This document shows, piece by piece, positions 12,236-25,849 of a stretch of 43,270 bases of DNA. A program made the position numbers and the translations under genes. The notes below the pieces were generated by a model, which saw only the letters and a program-made list of their open reading frames with translations, ran no database searches and was not told the origin of the DNA. Position 1 is the first letter of the stretch, and each line of letters starts with the position of its first letter. This stretch comes from Polysphondylium violaceum (Eukaryota; Evosea; Eumycetozoa; Dictyosteliales; Dictyosteliaceae): positions 1 to 43,270 of the forward strand of contig AJWJ01000161.1 of NCBI GenBank assembly GCA_000277445.1, given 5' to 3'.

Positions 12236-12693
12236 AACTCTATAACCTTACACTATAAATAAATATCCCTCTATCTATCCTTTATCTATTTATACAATGC
12301 TAATAATAATTATTGTGGTGTATCAAAAGGTGTGGTTGATTTATTTCAAAAAGCCTGATTTTTTAGATATTTTCAGAAAAAGTTTTTATGATATTTAAAT
12401 GTTCTTTTTGAAAATTTTTTCCCCGAATGATTATTAATTAATTTATTTTTTTATTCGATGAAAATAAAATATTTATAGTTATTAAAATTGGAATACAATT
12501 CAATTCATGGTGAATAAAATAAGAAGATCAAAATATAGCGTTTATTTTTTGAATTTTTCAGGCTTTAGCCTTTCTATTTCACTATAAATGAACTTAAATT
12601 ATATGTTCCTAATGACTAATGAGTAAAAAAAAAAATCGTTGTTGAATATTTACAAAATATTTTAATTTATTTATGAATTTCGATAACAGAGTA
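12236..12693. other. AT-rich spacer between ComC-like copies B and C
   Basis: Contains the upstream region of copy B on the minus strand, including GTG-type motifs near 12314-12338, and the 3' flank of copy C. No further exon or relic is recognisable. Confidence 0.5.
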
Positions 12694-15600
12694 TTAATTT
12701 TTTGCAAGTCTTCTGAGTTTGAGTGCAATTGGATTCGATGATTTCTTGCTTAAGACATATACAATGACTGCACAGAGGATAAATAAAAATACAACACCAC
12801 CAATTACAATACCAGCAATTTGGGCAACACTCAGTTTCTTTGATGAACGTGCAGACGAGCAAATAGAATTATCTTGATCACTGGCTGATTTTGTTTCGAT
12901 TAAAACTGAGAAATCAGGATCAAGAAGTGCTGTTTGTTGGAAATATCTGATATTTAATCCAATGTATGATTGTTGTGAATTACTTGTTTGTTGTGTAGCA
13001 ATTTCATCTGCTTGATTGACAACAGAGTTTGTAATTGATTCTTCTCTGCCATCGATGATACCGTATCCTATGAATCTGCCAAATAAGGATACTTGATCAA
13101 TTTGGATTTTGAGATATTGTGAGTTGTTGTCATCTTGAATAAATTCTTGATAGGAACATCCAATTTGCTCACTAGAGAGAATTGATGCCGCCATTATAAA
13201 TTGTAATGTATTTGTTGATTTACTGAATGGATAAGATGTGATATTGAATGTGAATTTGACAGTGGATGGATTCATTTGTAATTGTTGTTTACCAAATGTA
13301 ATTGATTTAGCTTGAGGGAATACTTGAACTGTTGAATAAATGGTTGTATTTAATGAATTATTAATTATGTATTTATATTTACTAGTCTTGACATTTGGAT
13401 CGTTTGATTCTGATGGTACATTTATCCATTGGTTATTGTTAAATACATGTTTGCTAACAACATCATTACCACCATTCTCAAGTTCTTTTAATGATATTAA
13501 TTGAATAAGTGATGAGAACTTTGATTTGGTATTTGTTGTACCGCCATTCTCACCATCCAAAGTTAAATTAACAGATGGAATGTGAGGATTTGGTTCAATG
13601 GTTGTATTGGCAATTGTTGACGAACAATCTAAACCACATGAGGTGAATTACAAACACATGCTGTACCCTTACATTCACCGTAGCCCAATGATGCTCCACA
13701 ATCTGTTTTACAACTTGGTGATGTTGGTGTAGGTGTTGGTGTGACCGGAGTTGGACTAGGAGTTGTTGGTAACTGACCCTTTAATGTTACAACCAATGAA
13801 GATTCTCTGCTAGTCTCCTCAGTTACTCTAATCTTGTATTCAATTGCTGGTTTGAGATTATTTAATACCAATACACTACCGGTGGTAATGGTTGGCACCT
13901 CTATGAATTTCTCTAAATCTGCTTGAATAGTAACAATAGTTGATCCTATTTTGAATCCTCTGCCATAAATATACAACACATCTGAAGATGTCTCCAATGA
14001 TGAGGTAGATTCAATAACAACCAATGAACTAGTGTCTGGAATTGAATAAACTGGATTAAAGGTAAGGGTTCTCAGATCATTTGACGGAAAACCAATGTAA
14101 TTGAAATAAATATCAGACAGACCATATATTGACAACAAAGCTCGGGGACCATAGGCAAATGGAAAAATAAAATCACAAATATAATCAACAATAGCGCCAC
14201 TATTACCATTATTAACAATCCTTGCAACGCTAGATACCAAATCATTATTACTATCGGTAAAGAAACAAACTGGTAAATGGTCCAATGATATCTTGGTGTC
14301 ATCAGTAACCTTGAAAAATATTTGAACTTGCTCATTTTGGATACTACTATTGGTTGTTCTTGTATATGCCAATGATTTGATTACAGGGGAGCTGATTTCG
14401 GCAATATTCAAGGAACAATAGGATGACCCTACCGATATAATATCAAAAGTTGAATCATCAAATTTATAAAATGGATGGAAATCAATGTTACTGTATCTAA
14501 CACTCTCCCCGATATTGCCCAACAAATCTTCAGTGTAAACATATGATATCCAATAATTCATTGCTCTACAAGTAGAGGGATCTAGCTCATAAGTGAGATT
14601 ATATCTAAAAGTAGTTTGACCTCCACCATCCAAAGTAATGTTTTTACCTTTAAAGTCATATTCACTTGAAATACCAATGATTACTTTCTTTACACCACTG
14701 ACATCATAGAATTCCAAATCCCAAACAAGGGGTTGATCTTGACCAGGTACTTGATCAACTTTGGTCACAATAGGGAATGTTGTATCAATAACTCCCGTAT
14801 TAATTACATTTAATCTAGCCTGTGCACCAAATTTACCAATCAAGAGATCCGATTCCACTGAAAAGGGCTGCATGTTGATAGTTAAAAAATATCTAACTTG
14901 TGCAGGTAAAGTTTTTGCAGGCACTTTGAATGGGAATTCATAGAGTTGGCTACGCTCATTATATACCCCAAGTACAAGAGTTGTTGATTTGGTCAAGGCT
15001 ACGGTAAGAGCGATGGACGAGTAGAGATCTCTTTGTTGTTGAGTTTGTGATAAATTGGCATAAAGAACGACGTCTACGCCACTCAACGTCACATCAACCT
15101 GATTCTTACTCAAGTAAAGACTAGTAATATCACCAATGTGATAGCTCTTTGATTGCTGGAGATCTAAATCAAACATCAAGTTGAGTTGTTCATTTGCATA
15201 AAATTTCGACAAGCCTGCATAATCATACACCTGGATTTGAGCAGGCCAACTCTTTTTCCATGGTACAATGATTTCATAGACACCATTTAATTTGGTGCCC
15301 GAGACAAGATGATACTTTGTCACGGGGGTCTCGGACAGAAGATTGTTTATATCAATCATGAATACGCCAGACACGTCGTCAGAGGCCCCAAGCCTGACAA
15401 CAGAGTGAGTTTGGTTCAGGACCATGATTTCTAAAGAGTCCAACGTGGGTGGATTGTCATCAATAATTGTGACCACACGAGAAGCAAAAATGGGAGTTTG
15501 GGCTGGTGTCAGAACCAAATAGCTCAAGTCTTTTGTCGAAGCATCAAATACGATTGGGAATCGATATTTTTTTGTGCTAACAAGTCCATAGGGATAATAG

Positions 15601-16847
15601 GTATGGGTGACCCGATTTTTAAAGAGTTTAACAATACGTGCATATATTAAAAATGTTGGCTCTATAAAGTAGAGTTGTTGTTCTTGTAAAAAAGAAAAGT
15701 CTATTGTTAATTGAGATTGTATAGGAGGGGGGTATGTCTCTGAGAAACGGTCTAGTCTCCTTGTTATACGTAATCTGTCGAGGCGAAATGGATGCATCTT
15801 TGACCAAAAACTTTAGACTACTGACTGAGGCACCATACAAAGGCACAAGATTAAGATTAATGGGTGGAAATTGGCCAGTAGGAGTGAGGGTGGTATCTAG
15901 AAAGTATCCCCAATATGGAGGTACTCTAAACTCTGTGAAGCTATTCAATGTTAAATTCCCTATTGCTGTATTATATTTATATTAGTATTCAATCAATAGT
16001 ATTGATATTGAGATCACTTGGTACATACTATGATCCAAAGGACTTTTAATAGTCATATTCTTGTTTGGAGCCAAAAAACCTATTATAACATCTCCAGATG
16101 CCTCATTTGTAAAGTTATGAATAAAACTGAAAGGTAAATAAAATAGTTTGGGGATCAATGGAATCAAAGGTGACACTATAGTCTTTGTTTGCCACCAATG
16201 AAGATGGAGGAAGAGATTTGGTAATTTGGCTATTCATCTTGATGTATGCCCTAAAGCTATTTGTTAGATAAAAGTCTACCCTTTTAATAAGCTCAGTGGC
16301 ACCCAGCAATGAATCAAATATATTGATATCTGGTAAATCTATATATTATTCTTATCAGTACATCGATCTATCATCCCATCATTTGCAATACTTACTCTCA
16401 CATTTAAATGTAAATGGAGTGCCATCGGGATTAACCAAGGGCATTGTATAAGATACCGAATCGGTTGTTGTCATTTGTATCCTGATCTCAGAGTGAGTGG
16501 ATGAATTTGATGTAAAAAATACCTGGGCCTTGAGACCAAAGTGTGTGGCGTTGGTGTATATTTGAAAAGGTGAGCATGTTTGTGTTCCCAGTGAAGTGGA
16601 TATCGAACATATCTTTTGCAGTGTTTTTATCTGCATATTTAGTAGTGGTCCTTTTGCATAAAAATAGTATAAACAATTGTTTTGATCACTAGCATATTGA
16701 TCTACTCCTTTAAACACCGCATTTGTTGGCAATATCTGTGCATTGTCTCGTTTGGGCGTCAACAATGCATGTATGATGAATAAAAGCAATACCAACACTA
16801 ATGACTAAAAAATACAAATATAATCGTAAAAGGCCTCTATCTATCAT
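12694..16847 (-). pseudogene. ComC-like copy C, broken by several frameshifts
   Basis: Colinear with copies A and B: exon 1 about 16396-16847, exon 2 about 16029-16338, exon 3 12694-15965, with the same splice positions and phases. At least four frame breaks are visible. The only ATG resembling that of copy B (16847, MIDRG...) is out of frame with the rest of exon 1, and the correct frame has a stop just upstream. Exon 2 changes frame near 16130-16150. Exon 3 changes frame at the run of G near 15725-15732. Two bases are missing near 13636 inside the EGF codons (aaaccacatgagg, where copy A has aaaccactatgagg). The open segments (62 to 722 codons) remain family-like, so decay is recent or the sequence has errors at homopolymers. 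The 3' 900 bases match copy A closely. Confidence 0.75.
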
Positions 16848-17049
16848 TTTGTGTGGTGTTGTGTGAGAGTATTAAAATTGCAATGGGGTTTTTTGAGCAA
16901 ATCTAAAAATAAATAAATATCTAAAAAATTAAATGAGGAATTATGAGAAAACAATTGTTATCATTTAGGACACTTAATTTGTGTGTGTGAACGGGGTTGC
17001 AGGCAAAATCCAATAAGCCTTCAAACTAAAATGGGACCATTGGTTAAAA

Positions 17050-17235
17050 TATCAGAGATTAAACATTTCACCATGGGCATTTGTTGTTGATATCACCTCG
17101 GATGGACCCTTAATAATAAAATAGCCAGTGCATCCCTACTCTCTGCGAAGACTCTCCTTTAGTAATTGATCTAAGGGTGTTATGACCACTTGTTGTTGTT
17201 ATTGTTGCTGAACATTGATAAAATAACTTGATCAT
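17050..17235 (-). pseudogene. Relic of exon 1 of a fourth ComC-like copy
   Basis: Minus-strand fragments in two frames resemble the first exon of the array genes. QQQVVITPLDQLLKES (about 17150-17205) compares with QQQAVVTPLGALFRQTES of copy A. Next comes GCTGYFIIKGPSEVISTTN (about 17075-17135), with the Cys, Tyr, Phe and Gly-Pro spacing of CPYSFVAVGPIDLS. An ATG at 17235 (MIKLFY...) is out of frame with these. A stop separates the Gln run, and no other exon remains between here and copy C. I read it as a dead, truncated copy. Confidence 0.55.
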
Positions 17236-17649
17236 TACTAATCTGAATATTTGTTTAAAAAGCCCCGTTTTTTTATTTTTTGATGTGTTATGTTATGGGA
17301 CAAATTTTTTCAGTTTTTTTTTTATTTCGAATCATTAAAAAATGGAAAAACTTTCATTTTTTCACAACCAAATAAAAAAATAGAAAATTTTTCATTTTTT
17401 GATGAAAAAAAAAAAAGAAAAAAATTCTATAAAAAAACAAAAATGACAAAAATAGATTTTACCACAACGATGAGATCAAGTTTGTAAGGGAGATCCACCC
17501 AACAACATCTATCATCAAAAAATAAAAACAAAAAAAAAAAATTAAAAATAAAAATTAAAAAAATTAAAAATATAAAATTACGTAAAGAAAGGAGAGAAAA
17601 AACATCACTCACTTCAAAGGTATCAAAGTATACTGCTTTTATTTGGGCA
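17236..17649. other. Homopolymer-rich region upstream of the sacsin-like gene
   Basis: Almost pure A/T with long A and T tracts (17300-17580), typical of dictyostelid promoters. It is the likely promoter and leader of the plus-strand gene at 17650. A small open frame at 17290-17487 consists of Lys/Phe from these tracts and is not taken as a gene. Confidence 0.45.
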
Positions 17650-20600
17650 ATGAATATCAAATTCAAGGATGGTAATGCGGTAGAGCCGTATTACAAAAGA
17701 ATCAATGGAATTCTTAAAAAATATCACGAATCAACTATTTTAAAAGAATTGTTGCAGGTATGTGTAAATTTGGATGCCATGGGTTGAGATATATACTAAT
17801 TATTGGTATTTATGATAGAATGCAGATGATGCAGGTGCAACCAAAGTTATTATTAAATATGATTCAAACTCGTACCCAACAGACAACCTCTGTGGCAACA
17901 CAGAGGAGCACAAAAACAATATGAAAGAGCTCCAGGGTCCTTCCATATTGGTGTATAACAACTCAATTTTTGAGGAAAAGGATTGGGATGGAATCAGGAG
18001 TTTGGGCAGTGGGTCAAAAGAAATGGATTTAAAGTCTGTGGGTAAATTTGGGTTGGGTGTGAATTCAGTGTATCATGTGAGTGATTATCTCACTATTGTC
18101 TCAAACCAAACACTGCTTATTCAGGATCCCTTGACGAGAGTGAGTGACAAGGGGTTGTTTGTCAACTTTGTCGAACAGCCTCTCAATGCATTCCATCCCA
18201 ACACAACGGCACCATTTAAACATTTTGGTTGTGATATGGTTGGTCCTTTCAAAGGCACGATAATGAGATTGCCAATTAGATCCAAGAGTAGTCTTATTAG
18301 ACAAAACCCTGTTCAAGACTATGATCCTATATTCAAAGAGTTTATACATCAACTAGAGGTTTTGTTACTCTTTCTAAAAAATATTGCCATGGTAGAGGTG
18401 TACCATGATGAGAAACTAGATTTCAGAGTGTCTCTAACAAATTCAAATTTAGTTTCTGCCAAAAGAAAATTAGTTCATCAATATGTTTCGAGAATTGCTG
18501 ACTCTATGATGGAGTATGACATTGGTCTTTTTATGGAGATCATCATGGAGAGCAATGATTTGCCACTAGATACTTTTGTCATGGATCTCAAGTTTGAAGG
18601 GCCCTCAACTAGAAAATCGTCATATTGTGTCACACAAGGTTTGGTTAAAAAGGGTTTGGAAAAATTGCGTGTCGAAGAGATCACAACCAAACTGATTCCG
18701 TGGGGTGGAGTGGCAGTTCCTTTGGGCCTAACAGAGCAAGAGATGAACAATTTTCAAGGTATCCCTTTTACATTTCTTCCCATTGGATCACTTAAATTCA
18801 AGATTCCTTTTCATTTTAACGGTTTCTTTATTCTCTCTGATGCCAGAACAGACATTCTATTCTCCTCAACCACATTGGAGAATAGTGAGGAGTATCTAGA
18901 TTCCAAGTGGAATGAAAATATGCTCACTAACATTGTTCCAGAGCTCTATGAAAGAAATTTACAATATATGATTGAGGAGGGTATAGTGAATCATGAAAAC
19001 TCTGTTTATAGATACTTTCCATCACAAGAATATGTTACAGAAAAAGACAAGCTTCTCTCTTCTTCCACTTTAAAGAGACTCTCGTTAAGTAAGCTCTTTC
19101 AAGACGCGACTACTCTCCAATATTACAATCTTCACCAAAGCCACTGTTTTACCGAGTTGAACAAAGAGATTTGTGATATTGTTCACCAAAGATCGGTTCA
19201 TGCCGTAAAGATCCCTCCAAATATTTTAGAGTATCTCCAAGATGAAGAATGTTTCGTCAAATTAATAACACCAACCTTTATTTGCAGTCTTTTAAAAGAA
19301 TTTCCACTTTTCAAATATAGTGATGCAATTCTAGAGTACTTGATCAATGCAAAAACAATATCAAGTGGTGTTTTGGATGGATTAAATATATTTCCAATGG
19401 CTGATGGTACTCTCTCTTCGGTCCAAATCAAGTCAAAAGCCACGCTCCATCTCACTCTTTATCCAGATCAAAAGCAGTTTAGCCTTTTAAAAGCAAGATT
19501 CTCGAATTCAATGTTGGACTATAACAAAATGAAAAATTTTGAACCATTTATTGATAAACTGGTAAAGTTTTATCATTTTCAAAGAATCTCTCATGAAGGC
19601 CTAATTGTTATTCTCAAGAGAATCTTTAAAGAAATGGTTGGTAATAATATTCTTTCTTCTTTACCAGAAGAATTTAGTTCAGATTTGTTTTGGCAATGTA
19701 TAGAGAATCAAGAGACCCACAGTATTTCTAATTTTATTTGTATTCCAGCCCAATGTAAAGATTCAAGTACAGTATATGTAGCATCTGGTCATCCAAAGCT
19801 GTTGTTGGATTCAATGCCACCACTCATTCAAAAAATGGCCATCAAACTGGGATTCTTAATTACAACTAGAAAAAATGTTCAACATTCACTAGCCGTTTCT
19901 TGTATTGATTCGTTCAAAAACTTTGTCAAAGAGTTGGATCCATTTGTAGTTTCTATTCAAAATGGGCAATTAAAAAATGATTTGAGAAAGTTTATTTTAT
20001 CTCAGAGAAACTCAATCGAGCTCTCAAAGAAAATATTTTCTCTTCCAATCTTTAATAACTCTAATAATGGTTTCAGTAGTATACACTCTAGCACCATCTG
20101 TACTAGTTGGAAAGACATTCATTTGTTTTCTAGAAAGCAAGAATATGTAGTATTTGAAGAGACTAAAGATTTTTTATTGGAATGGCCAACACAGCTGTTC
20201 AACCAAAATGATATGATTTTAAAGTACATATTACCCAACATGGCCGAGTACCCATTAGAGGATAGACACACAATAGTTAAAATGATTTTACAAAACTTTG
20301 ATTTCTTTTCAAAACAAAAAACATTTCTCGGGCAAATGGTATGGGTACCAAATTCCAATGGAACTTTATCAAAGATTAGCGATCTTGTGATTCTTGAACC
20401 TCAACAAGAGAAACTGTTGAAATATACACCCAACGGGTTGAATCGTATTATTTCTCCTCAACTATCAGAGGGTAAAAGCGATACATGGCTTTCTTTTGGT
20501 GTAAAGAATCGTTATTCAACAAAACAGAGTCCAGAGTTTGATCTTGTCCATGATTGTCTTGTAAATTTACCAATTTCACAAACTCTAGATCTCAAATCTA

Positions 20601-23600
20601 GTTTATTTGATATAACAACCTTTATGTTTAGAAATGGATTAAATCATAATCGTTCACTACTTTCTATAAAATGTATTCCAGTAAAGAAAAATCTAAAGAT
20701 TGGAACTTTTAATCAGACGCTTGATCAACTCGATCAATATATATCAATGTCGGAATGCTATTTAAAGCGTCATAAAGAATTAATCTGGACCGTTGGTAAA
20801 GTTGGTGATATAGATGAGGCATGTCTCCATCAAATATCTTTACCTAATCCTTCAGTTGAATTGGTTTTTCAACATCTTGAAAATCTAATCGAAAGTGAAA
20901 CAGAGTCTTTTTCAGATCAAGATAGAAACTCTATGGATTGCATTATTGAAAAGATCTATACATTTTTAAATTCTAAGTCAGACAAGGACCTCGAACCTCT
21001 CTCTGAAATGGACTGGATCTGGACTGGTGCAAAGTTTGTACCTTCAGAGGTGGCCTTTGTCAAAGGTTTATCAATCGATCCATATATTTTCCCTGTACCA
21101 ACCAATCTTGTAAAGTTTAGCTTTCTATATCAAAATAGAATACCAGATGCACCAAACTTTACACAATACTCTTTTGTTCTCAAAGAAATATATAAAAAAT
21201 CCAAAGGGGTAGTTTTATCTGATGTTGATCTCGAGATTGCAATCAAAGTCACTGAAGAGCTATCAAAAGTTGCACCTCCTGAAGATGAGAGTTTTGGTAA
21301 ACTCTATTTCCCAACAACTAGGCGTACTCTAGTTAACCGTAAAAAGATTATCTTTTCAGAAACCAATGATATCCATCCATCACTAAAGAATTTTTCAATT
21401 TTACATAGAAGTATTTCTCCAAATGTCGCAAAGCATTTTGAAATTAAATCATCATCAGATGCTATCAAAAGAGGTAAACTCATTTATGGTTCAAATTTTG
21501 GACAATCGGAAGATATTATTACTCGTATCAGAAATATCAACGAAGAATATCCCGTAGAATCTTTTCTAAAGGAAATGGTCCAAAATGCTGAAGATAGTAA
21601 ATCCACTGTTCTTGAAATTCTATTGGATAAAAGAAGATACAAGATCATAAAGAAGGATGATGAAGTGCCCAGACAATTTTTGGATTATTTAGAACCCTCT
21701 CTTGTTATCTTTAATGATTCTAAATTTACAGATAGCGATATAGAAAATATTCAGATTCTTGGAGATTCATTCAAAAGAACAGATACATCCAAGGTTGGTC
21801 ATTATGGAATTGGATTCAATTCAGTGTACAATTTTACCAATGTCCCATCATTTGTGACTAGAGATTCACTTTTTGTCTTTGACCCATTGAGGACCCATTT
21901 TTCTGTCGAAGAAAGTCCTGGGCGTTCTTACCAATTTGGCATTGCTCAATTTTTAAAAGATACCTTCCAACCGTTGAATTACCCCAACTTTGGCCTTAGT
22001 CTTGATAAAGAGTACCAACATACAATCATCAGGTTACCTCTTAGAAAAAAACCATCTAGATTAAATCACAAAATATGGACATTGGACTCAGTTTCTAAAA
22101 TCATTGAAGATTTCAAAGCAACAGCCGAAAACTGTTTACTCTTCCAAAGAAATCTCAAAAAGATCTCATTCTCTGTTATTGAAGATGATGGTACACATCA
22201 ATCAAAGACTTTGTTTACTATCGAAAAAAAGATTAAAGAAGGTTCTTTTGATCCCAAAGATTTATTTTCAGTCATTGAAAACTTTAATTGGAATGGATCA
22301 ATTGACCATTTTAGTTTCTTTGAAACTATTAGTCTTGATGAGTCTAATCAATGGTTTGTTGGATGGATGGTTGGTACTCCAGCCAATTCTGGATTGCATT
22401 CATTATACAAGAATCTCAAAGACAAGATTGTTCCATTAGGTAGCATAGCTGTATGCTTAAATAAATCAATCAAAGGTATTCCATTCACGTTTCTTCCTTT
22501 ACCAAAATCGACAGAGCTACCCATTCATGTCAATGGTAGTTTTATTCTAAATAGTTCAAGACAAGATGTTTTCAACTCTCTAGAGAATACTTTTGAAGTT
22601 GCTCCCAATAAAATTCCACCTACCCCAGATACTGAACAAGGAAAATCCTTTTGGAATATTTTAATCGTCCAAGAACTCATCGGACCTCTGTATCTAAAGG
22701 TGCTAAGTAATAAGGAGTTTCAATCACATTTTACCGCTAGAGAAACGATCAATCATTTCTATTCACTGTTCCCTCAATCAGAGGCAACCCTTTGGAATAG
22801 AATCACTGAATATTTTTATAAACATATTTTTGATTACTCTATTTTTTCAAAACTATCACTATCAAATACAAACAATGAAATCTCTTATAGTTGGAACACT
22901 ATACCTATGGAAGCTTTGGTAATAGAGTCTGATTTTTCCCAAGAATATGAAAATATGGAAATCATTGAAATTTTATTACAAGATAAAGCCAACTTATTCT
23001 TGGTGCCTCAATTGATCAATCTCAAACTACCAGCTAAAAAACCAAGTCTTTTAAGTCCCTCTTCTGTCTCCAAAATCTATCAAGCAATGAAAGGTAATTT
23101 TGTGTTGAGTAATCCACCTGCACCATCTCTATCCAAAAAAGAAAACATCATAGCTCTTGCCAAATATGTAACCAGTAGATCACTAGAAAATACACCATTC
23201 AAGTTGTTGGAAAATGAAAAAAATTGTTTGACTTTCATAAAGACAACCTCTCCCAAAAAACATATTTTCAACCAAGAATATTTTGATTTGTTGCCCAATC
23301 GTGATCTCTTTATTCATTCCACACTGTGTAAAAAAGTCACTATAAAAACTAATCCATATTTTGAAAATGAACCTGTCTATGCATTAAACCTCTCTTTCCC
23401 AAAATTCTTTGTAACATTCTTGGTTCCCCATCTCAGAAGTTTGAAAACCATCCAAGAATGTACTCCAATATTACAATCCCTACATTTGAATTGGGCCAAA
23501 TTTGATATTGAAACAAAAGAGCAATTAAAAGAGCTACCAATCATACCAGTGTTAAAAGAAAGAAGTTCAATGGTCATAAACTTTAACAAGGTGTCCAAGT

Positions 23601-25807
23601 ATTATAATTCAGAGTTGTTAAAAATTTTTAAACCCAAGTATTTGGTTCCAACACCTTTTAATACAGCAGAATATGAGCCTACTCTTTGTGAACTAGGACT
23701 AAGAAGATCGCCCAAAATCACTACAATCAAGAAACACTTTGCTGCTTTGGTTTTTGCACCAAATGAATCTAATTTTATCAAACTCTACAGATATCTCCGT
23801 GATAATTTCTCCCTATCTCAAGTACAAGATGTTTTAGAATCCATTAAAAATCATGAAATTGTTCCTTGTACCAAAATTGATCGTATTGGAGCTATTGATC
23901 TTAAATTTTCCTCTTTGTCCAAATCCTCAAATGCTCAAAATGAAGATTTGTGTTTTACAGTTTTACCTATTAGAAAGATAGAGATTCAAGAAAATAACAT
24001 CATGGATTCCACCACTATTGTCAATCATTTATACAATGTTATCAAAGATTCAGCCATATGGAAAAAACAGGAAAAGCTAGGCGATCTCAGCTCTTTGTTG
24101 CTCATATTACTTCAACACATAGGAAATAATCAAAGGGTTTTACCGTTGCCAGAGGGCACAATGTTTCCTATCAATTGCGGTTTGGTACCACTCAAAGATA
24201 TCATTTTAACATATGAATCATATGACTTGGATCCTTTGTTTTATACAATCCCAAAAGATTTTTTCTCATACTCTAGGACTTTAGAAAGATTGGGTTTTAA
24301 ATATCTCGATGATCAGAGAATAATTTTAAAAATCACTGAAAATGTTGATAAAGTTTTCGGGCAATCAATCCTACCAAAATTTATTTATCTGTTAAAACTA
24401 CTTAGAGAAAGTGAGCCACCTGCACTCCTGGATAAATCCTATTGTCTCAAACCGGCTCAAGTAATCTATAGAGTTCCGATTGATAATACAAAGCTTGAAA
24501 AGAGAATTAGCGCAACTAATGTATTGTTCCAAGTACATCCAGAGATTGAAGCTATGAAAAAATTTAAAATTAACACTCTTTCATCGCTAATCAAAGAATC
24601 ACTCAACTCTAAAAAATCCAGCGTAGTACAGGTATCTTCATTGGTAGATTTTTCAAAAGACGAAATCATTGAAAAGATAGAGAGTCAATTGGTGGAAGAA
24701 GGTAAATCAGAAAACAAAACTAAAATTATCAATCAACTCAAGAGTCTTAAAGTATTTAAAGGTAACTTGGTCAGTAAGTTTACAGTCATTTCCAACAACC
24801 AGGATGTTACCATACAAGAAAGTGGATCTGATTATATTTATGACGATCAATCCAATTGTTTGTATATCCAAAAAGAAAAGTTTGACTACAATCGATTCTG
24901 TTTATTTATTCAATTGGTGTTTGGATTTATGATTATAGCATGTCTTTATGGAACAGAAGAGGCACCTCAATATGATGACAATCCATTCCACTCATTTTTG
25001 CCTGGTGATCAAGTATTTTTTAGAAATGATCAAATGGCCTTTGTCCCTGTCACTGTAGTACACGAAATTGAGAATCAAGGATTTTCAGAGTTGAAATTCT
25101 ATTTTATCAAATTCTCAGATGATGAAGAGCCCGAGGCACATCCATCGATTCGTTTGTTTAAACAAGGCACCACAGATTACACATCTATACAAATGGATAC
25201 ACAAGCAGTACGTACGCTCTATGAAGAAGTACACCAAACCTATGGCGAAGGGCCCGATTGTCAAAGAGTAAAAGACTTGGCTAAAAATCTCAACGTGGTA
25301 TTGACATACACACCCACCAATCAGAGAAGAAATTATTTTAAAGAAATGGCCAAACAACTTTCCCAGACTGAATATATCGAGCGTACAAAAGCCCAGTTAT
25401 CTAGCTACACCCAATCCTCGAGGCAAAACCAATTCTATGCTCGAATATTTAAACTGGAATCTGAACAAAATCTCAAGTTGGCCAAACACTGTCACACTGG
25501 AAATTTCTTTGCCGCCGCTTGTTTCAATACTCAACAATGTCTAGAAAAATTGTTTAAAGCTTATTCTTTTTCCAAAGGAATCAGTTTTATAAAGAACAGC
25601 CATAATATCCTTTTCTTTAATTTCCAAGAATACTTTCCAAATTTTGACGTCACCATCTTTAATAACTTTTACATCGAAACCCGGTATCCTTCGCTTTCGG
25701 AAACCGATAAAACACCTCCTCATCAAAAATACTCTCATAAAGACTCACAAATTGCAATCGATAAAGCTCAAGAGATATTTGATCATGTATACCCTCTTAT
25801 CCAATAA
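17650..25807 (+). CDS. Sacsin-like giant protein with two GHKL-type regions and C-terminal HEPN domain
   Basis: Inferred exons 17650-17757 and 17819-25807 (61-base intron, phase 0) give 2698 aa. The join restores KELLQ|NADDAGAT, the N-box of the Hsp90-like ATPase fold, so the ATG at 17650 fits. The first sacsin-type repeat region has NADDAGAT at 37-44 and GKFGLGVNSVYHVSDY near 111. A second begins near 1275 with KEMVQNAEDS and GHYGIGFNSVYNFTNVPSF near 1363, both close to human sacsin motifs. Each is followed by the IPFTFLPL/PFHFNG-type block of this family. Residues about 2574-2698 form a HEPN domain (AAACFNTQQCLEKLFKA ... NSHNILFF ... YIETRYPS). Human sacsin is about 4500 aa and also has ubiquitin-like and J domains; I see neither here. 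Likely a cytosolic chaperone-like ATPase. Confidence 0.85.
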
Positions 25808-25808
25808 A
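25803..25808 (+). terminator. Possible polyadenylation signal overlapping the sacsin-like stop codon
   Basis: AATAAA spans the TAA stop (25805-25807) and is followed by a T tract at 25818. The position is very early for a polyadenylation signal, so it may be chance. Confidence 0.25.
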
Positions 25809-25849
25809 GCATTGTAAATTTTTTTTTTCAACCTTTAACAAATATGTAT

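Noticed and set aside
17293-17300. TCCCATAA on the minus strand, resembling the DUSE promoter element of dictyostelid small RNAs
   Set aside because: The DNA 60 bases downstream is the relic of a ComC-like exon, not a structured RNA, and eight-base matches are common in such sequence.
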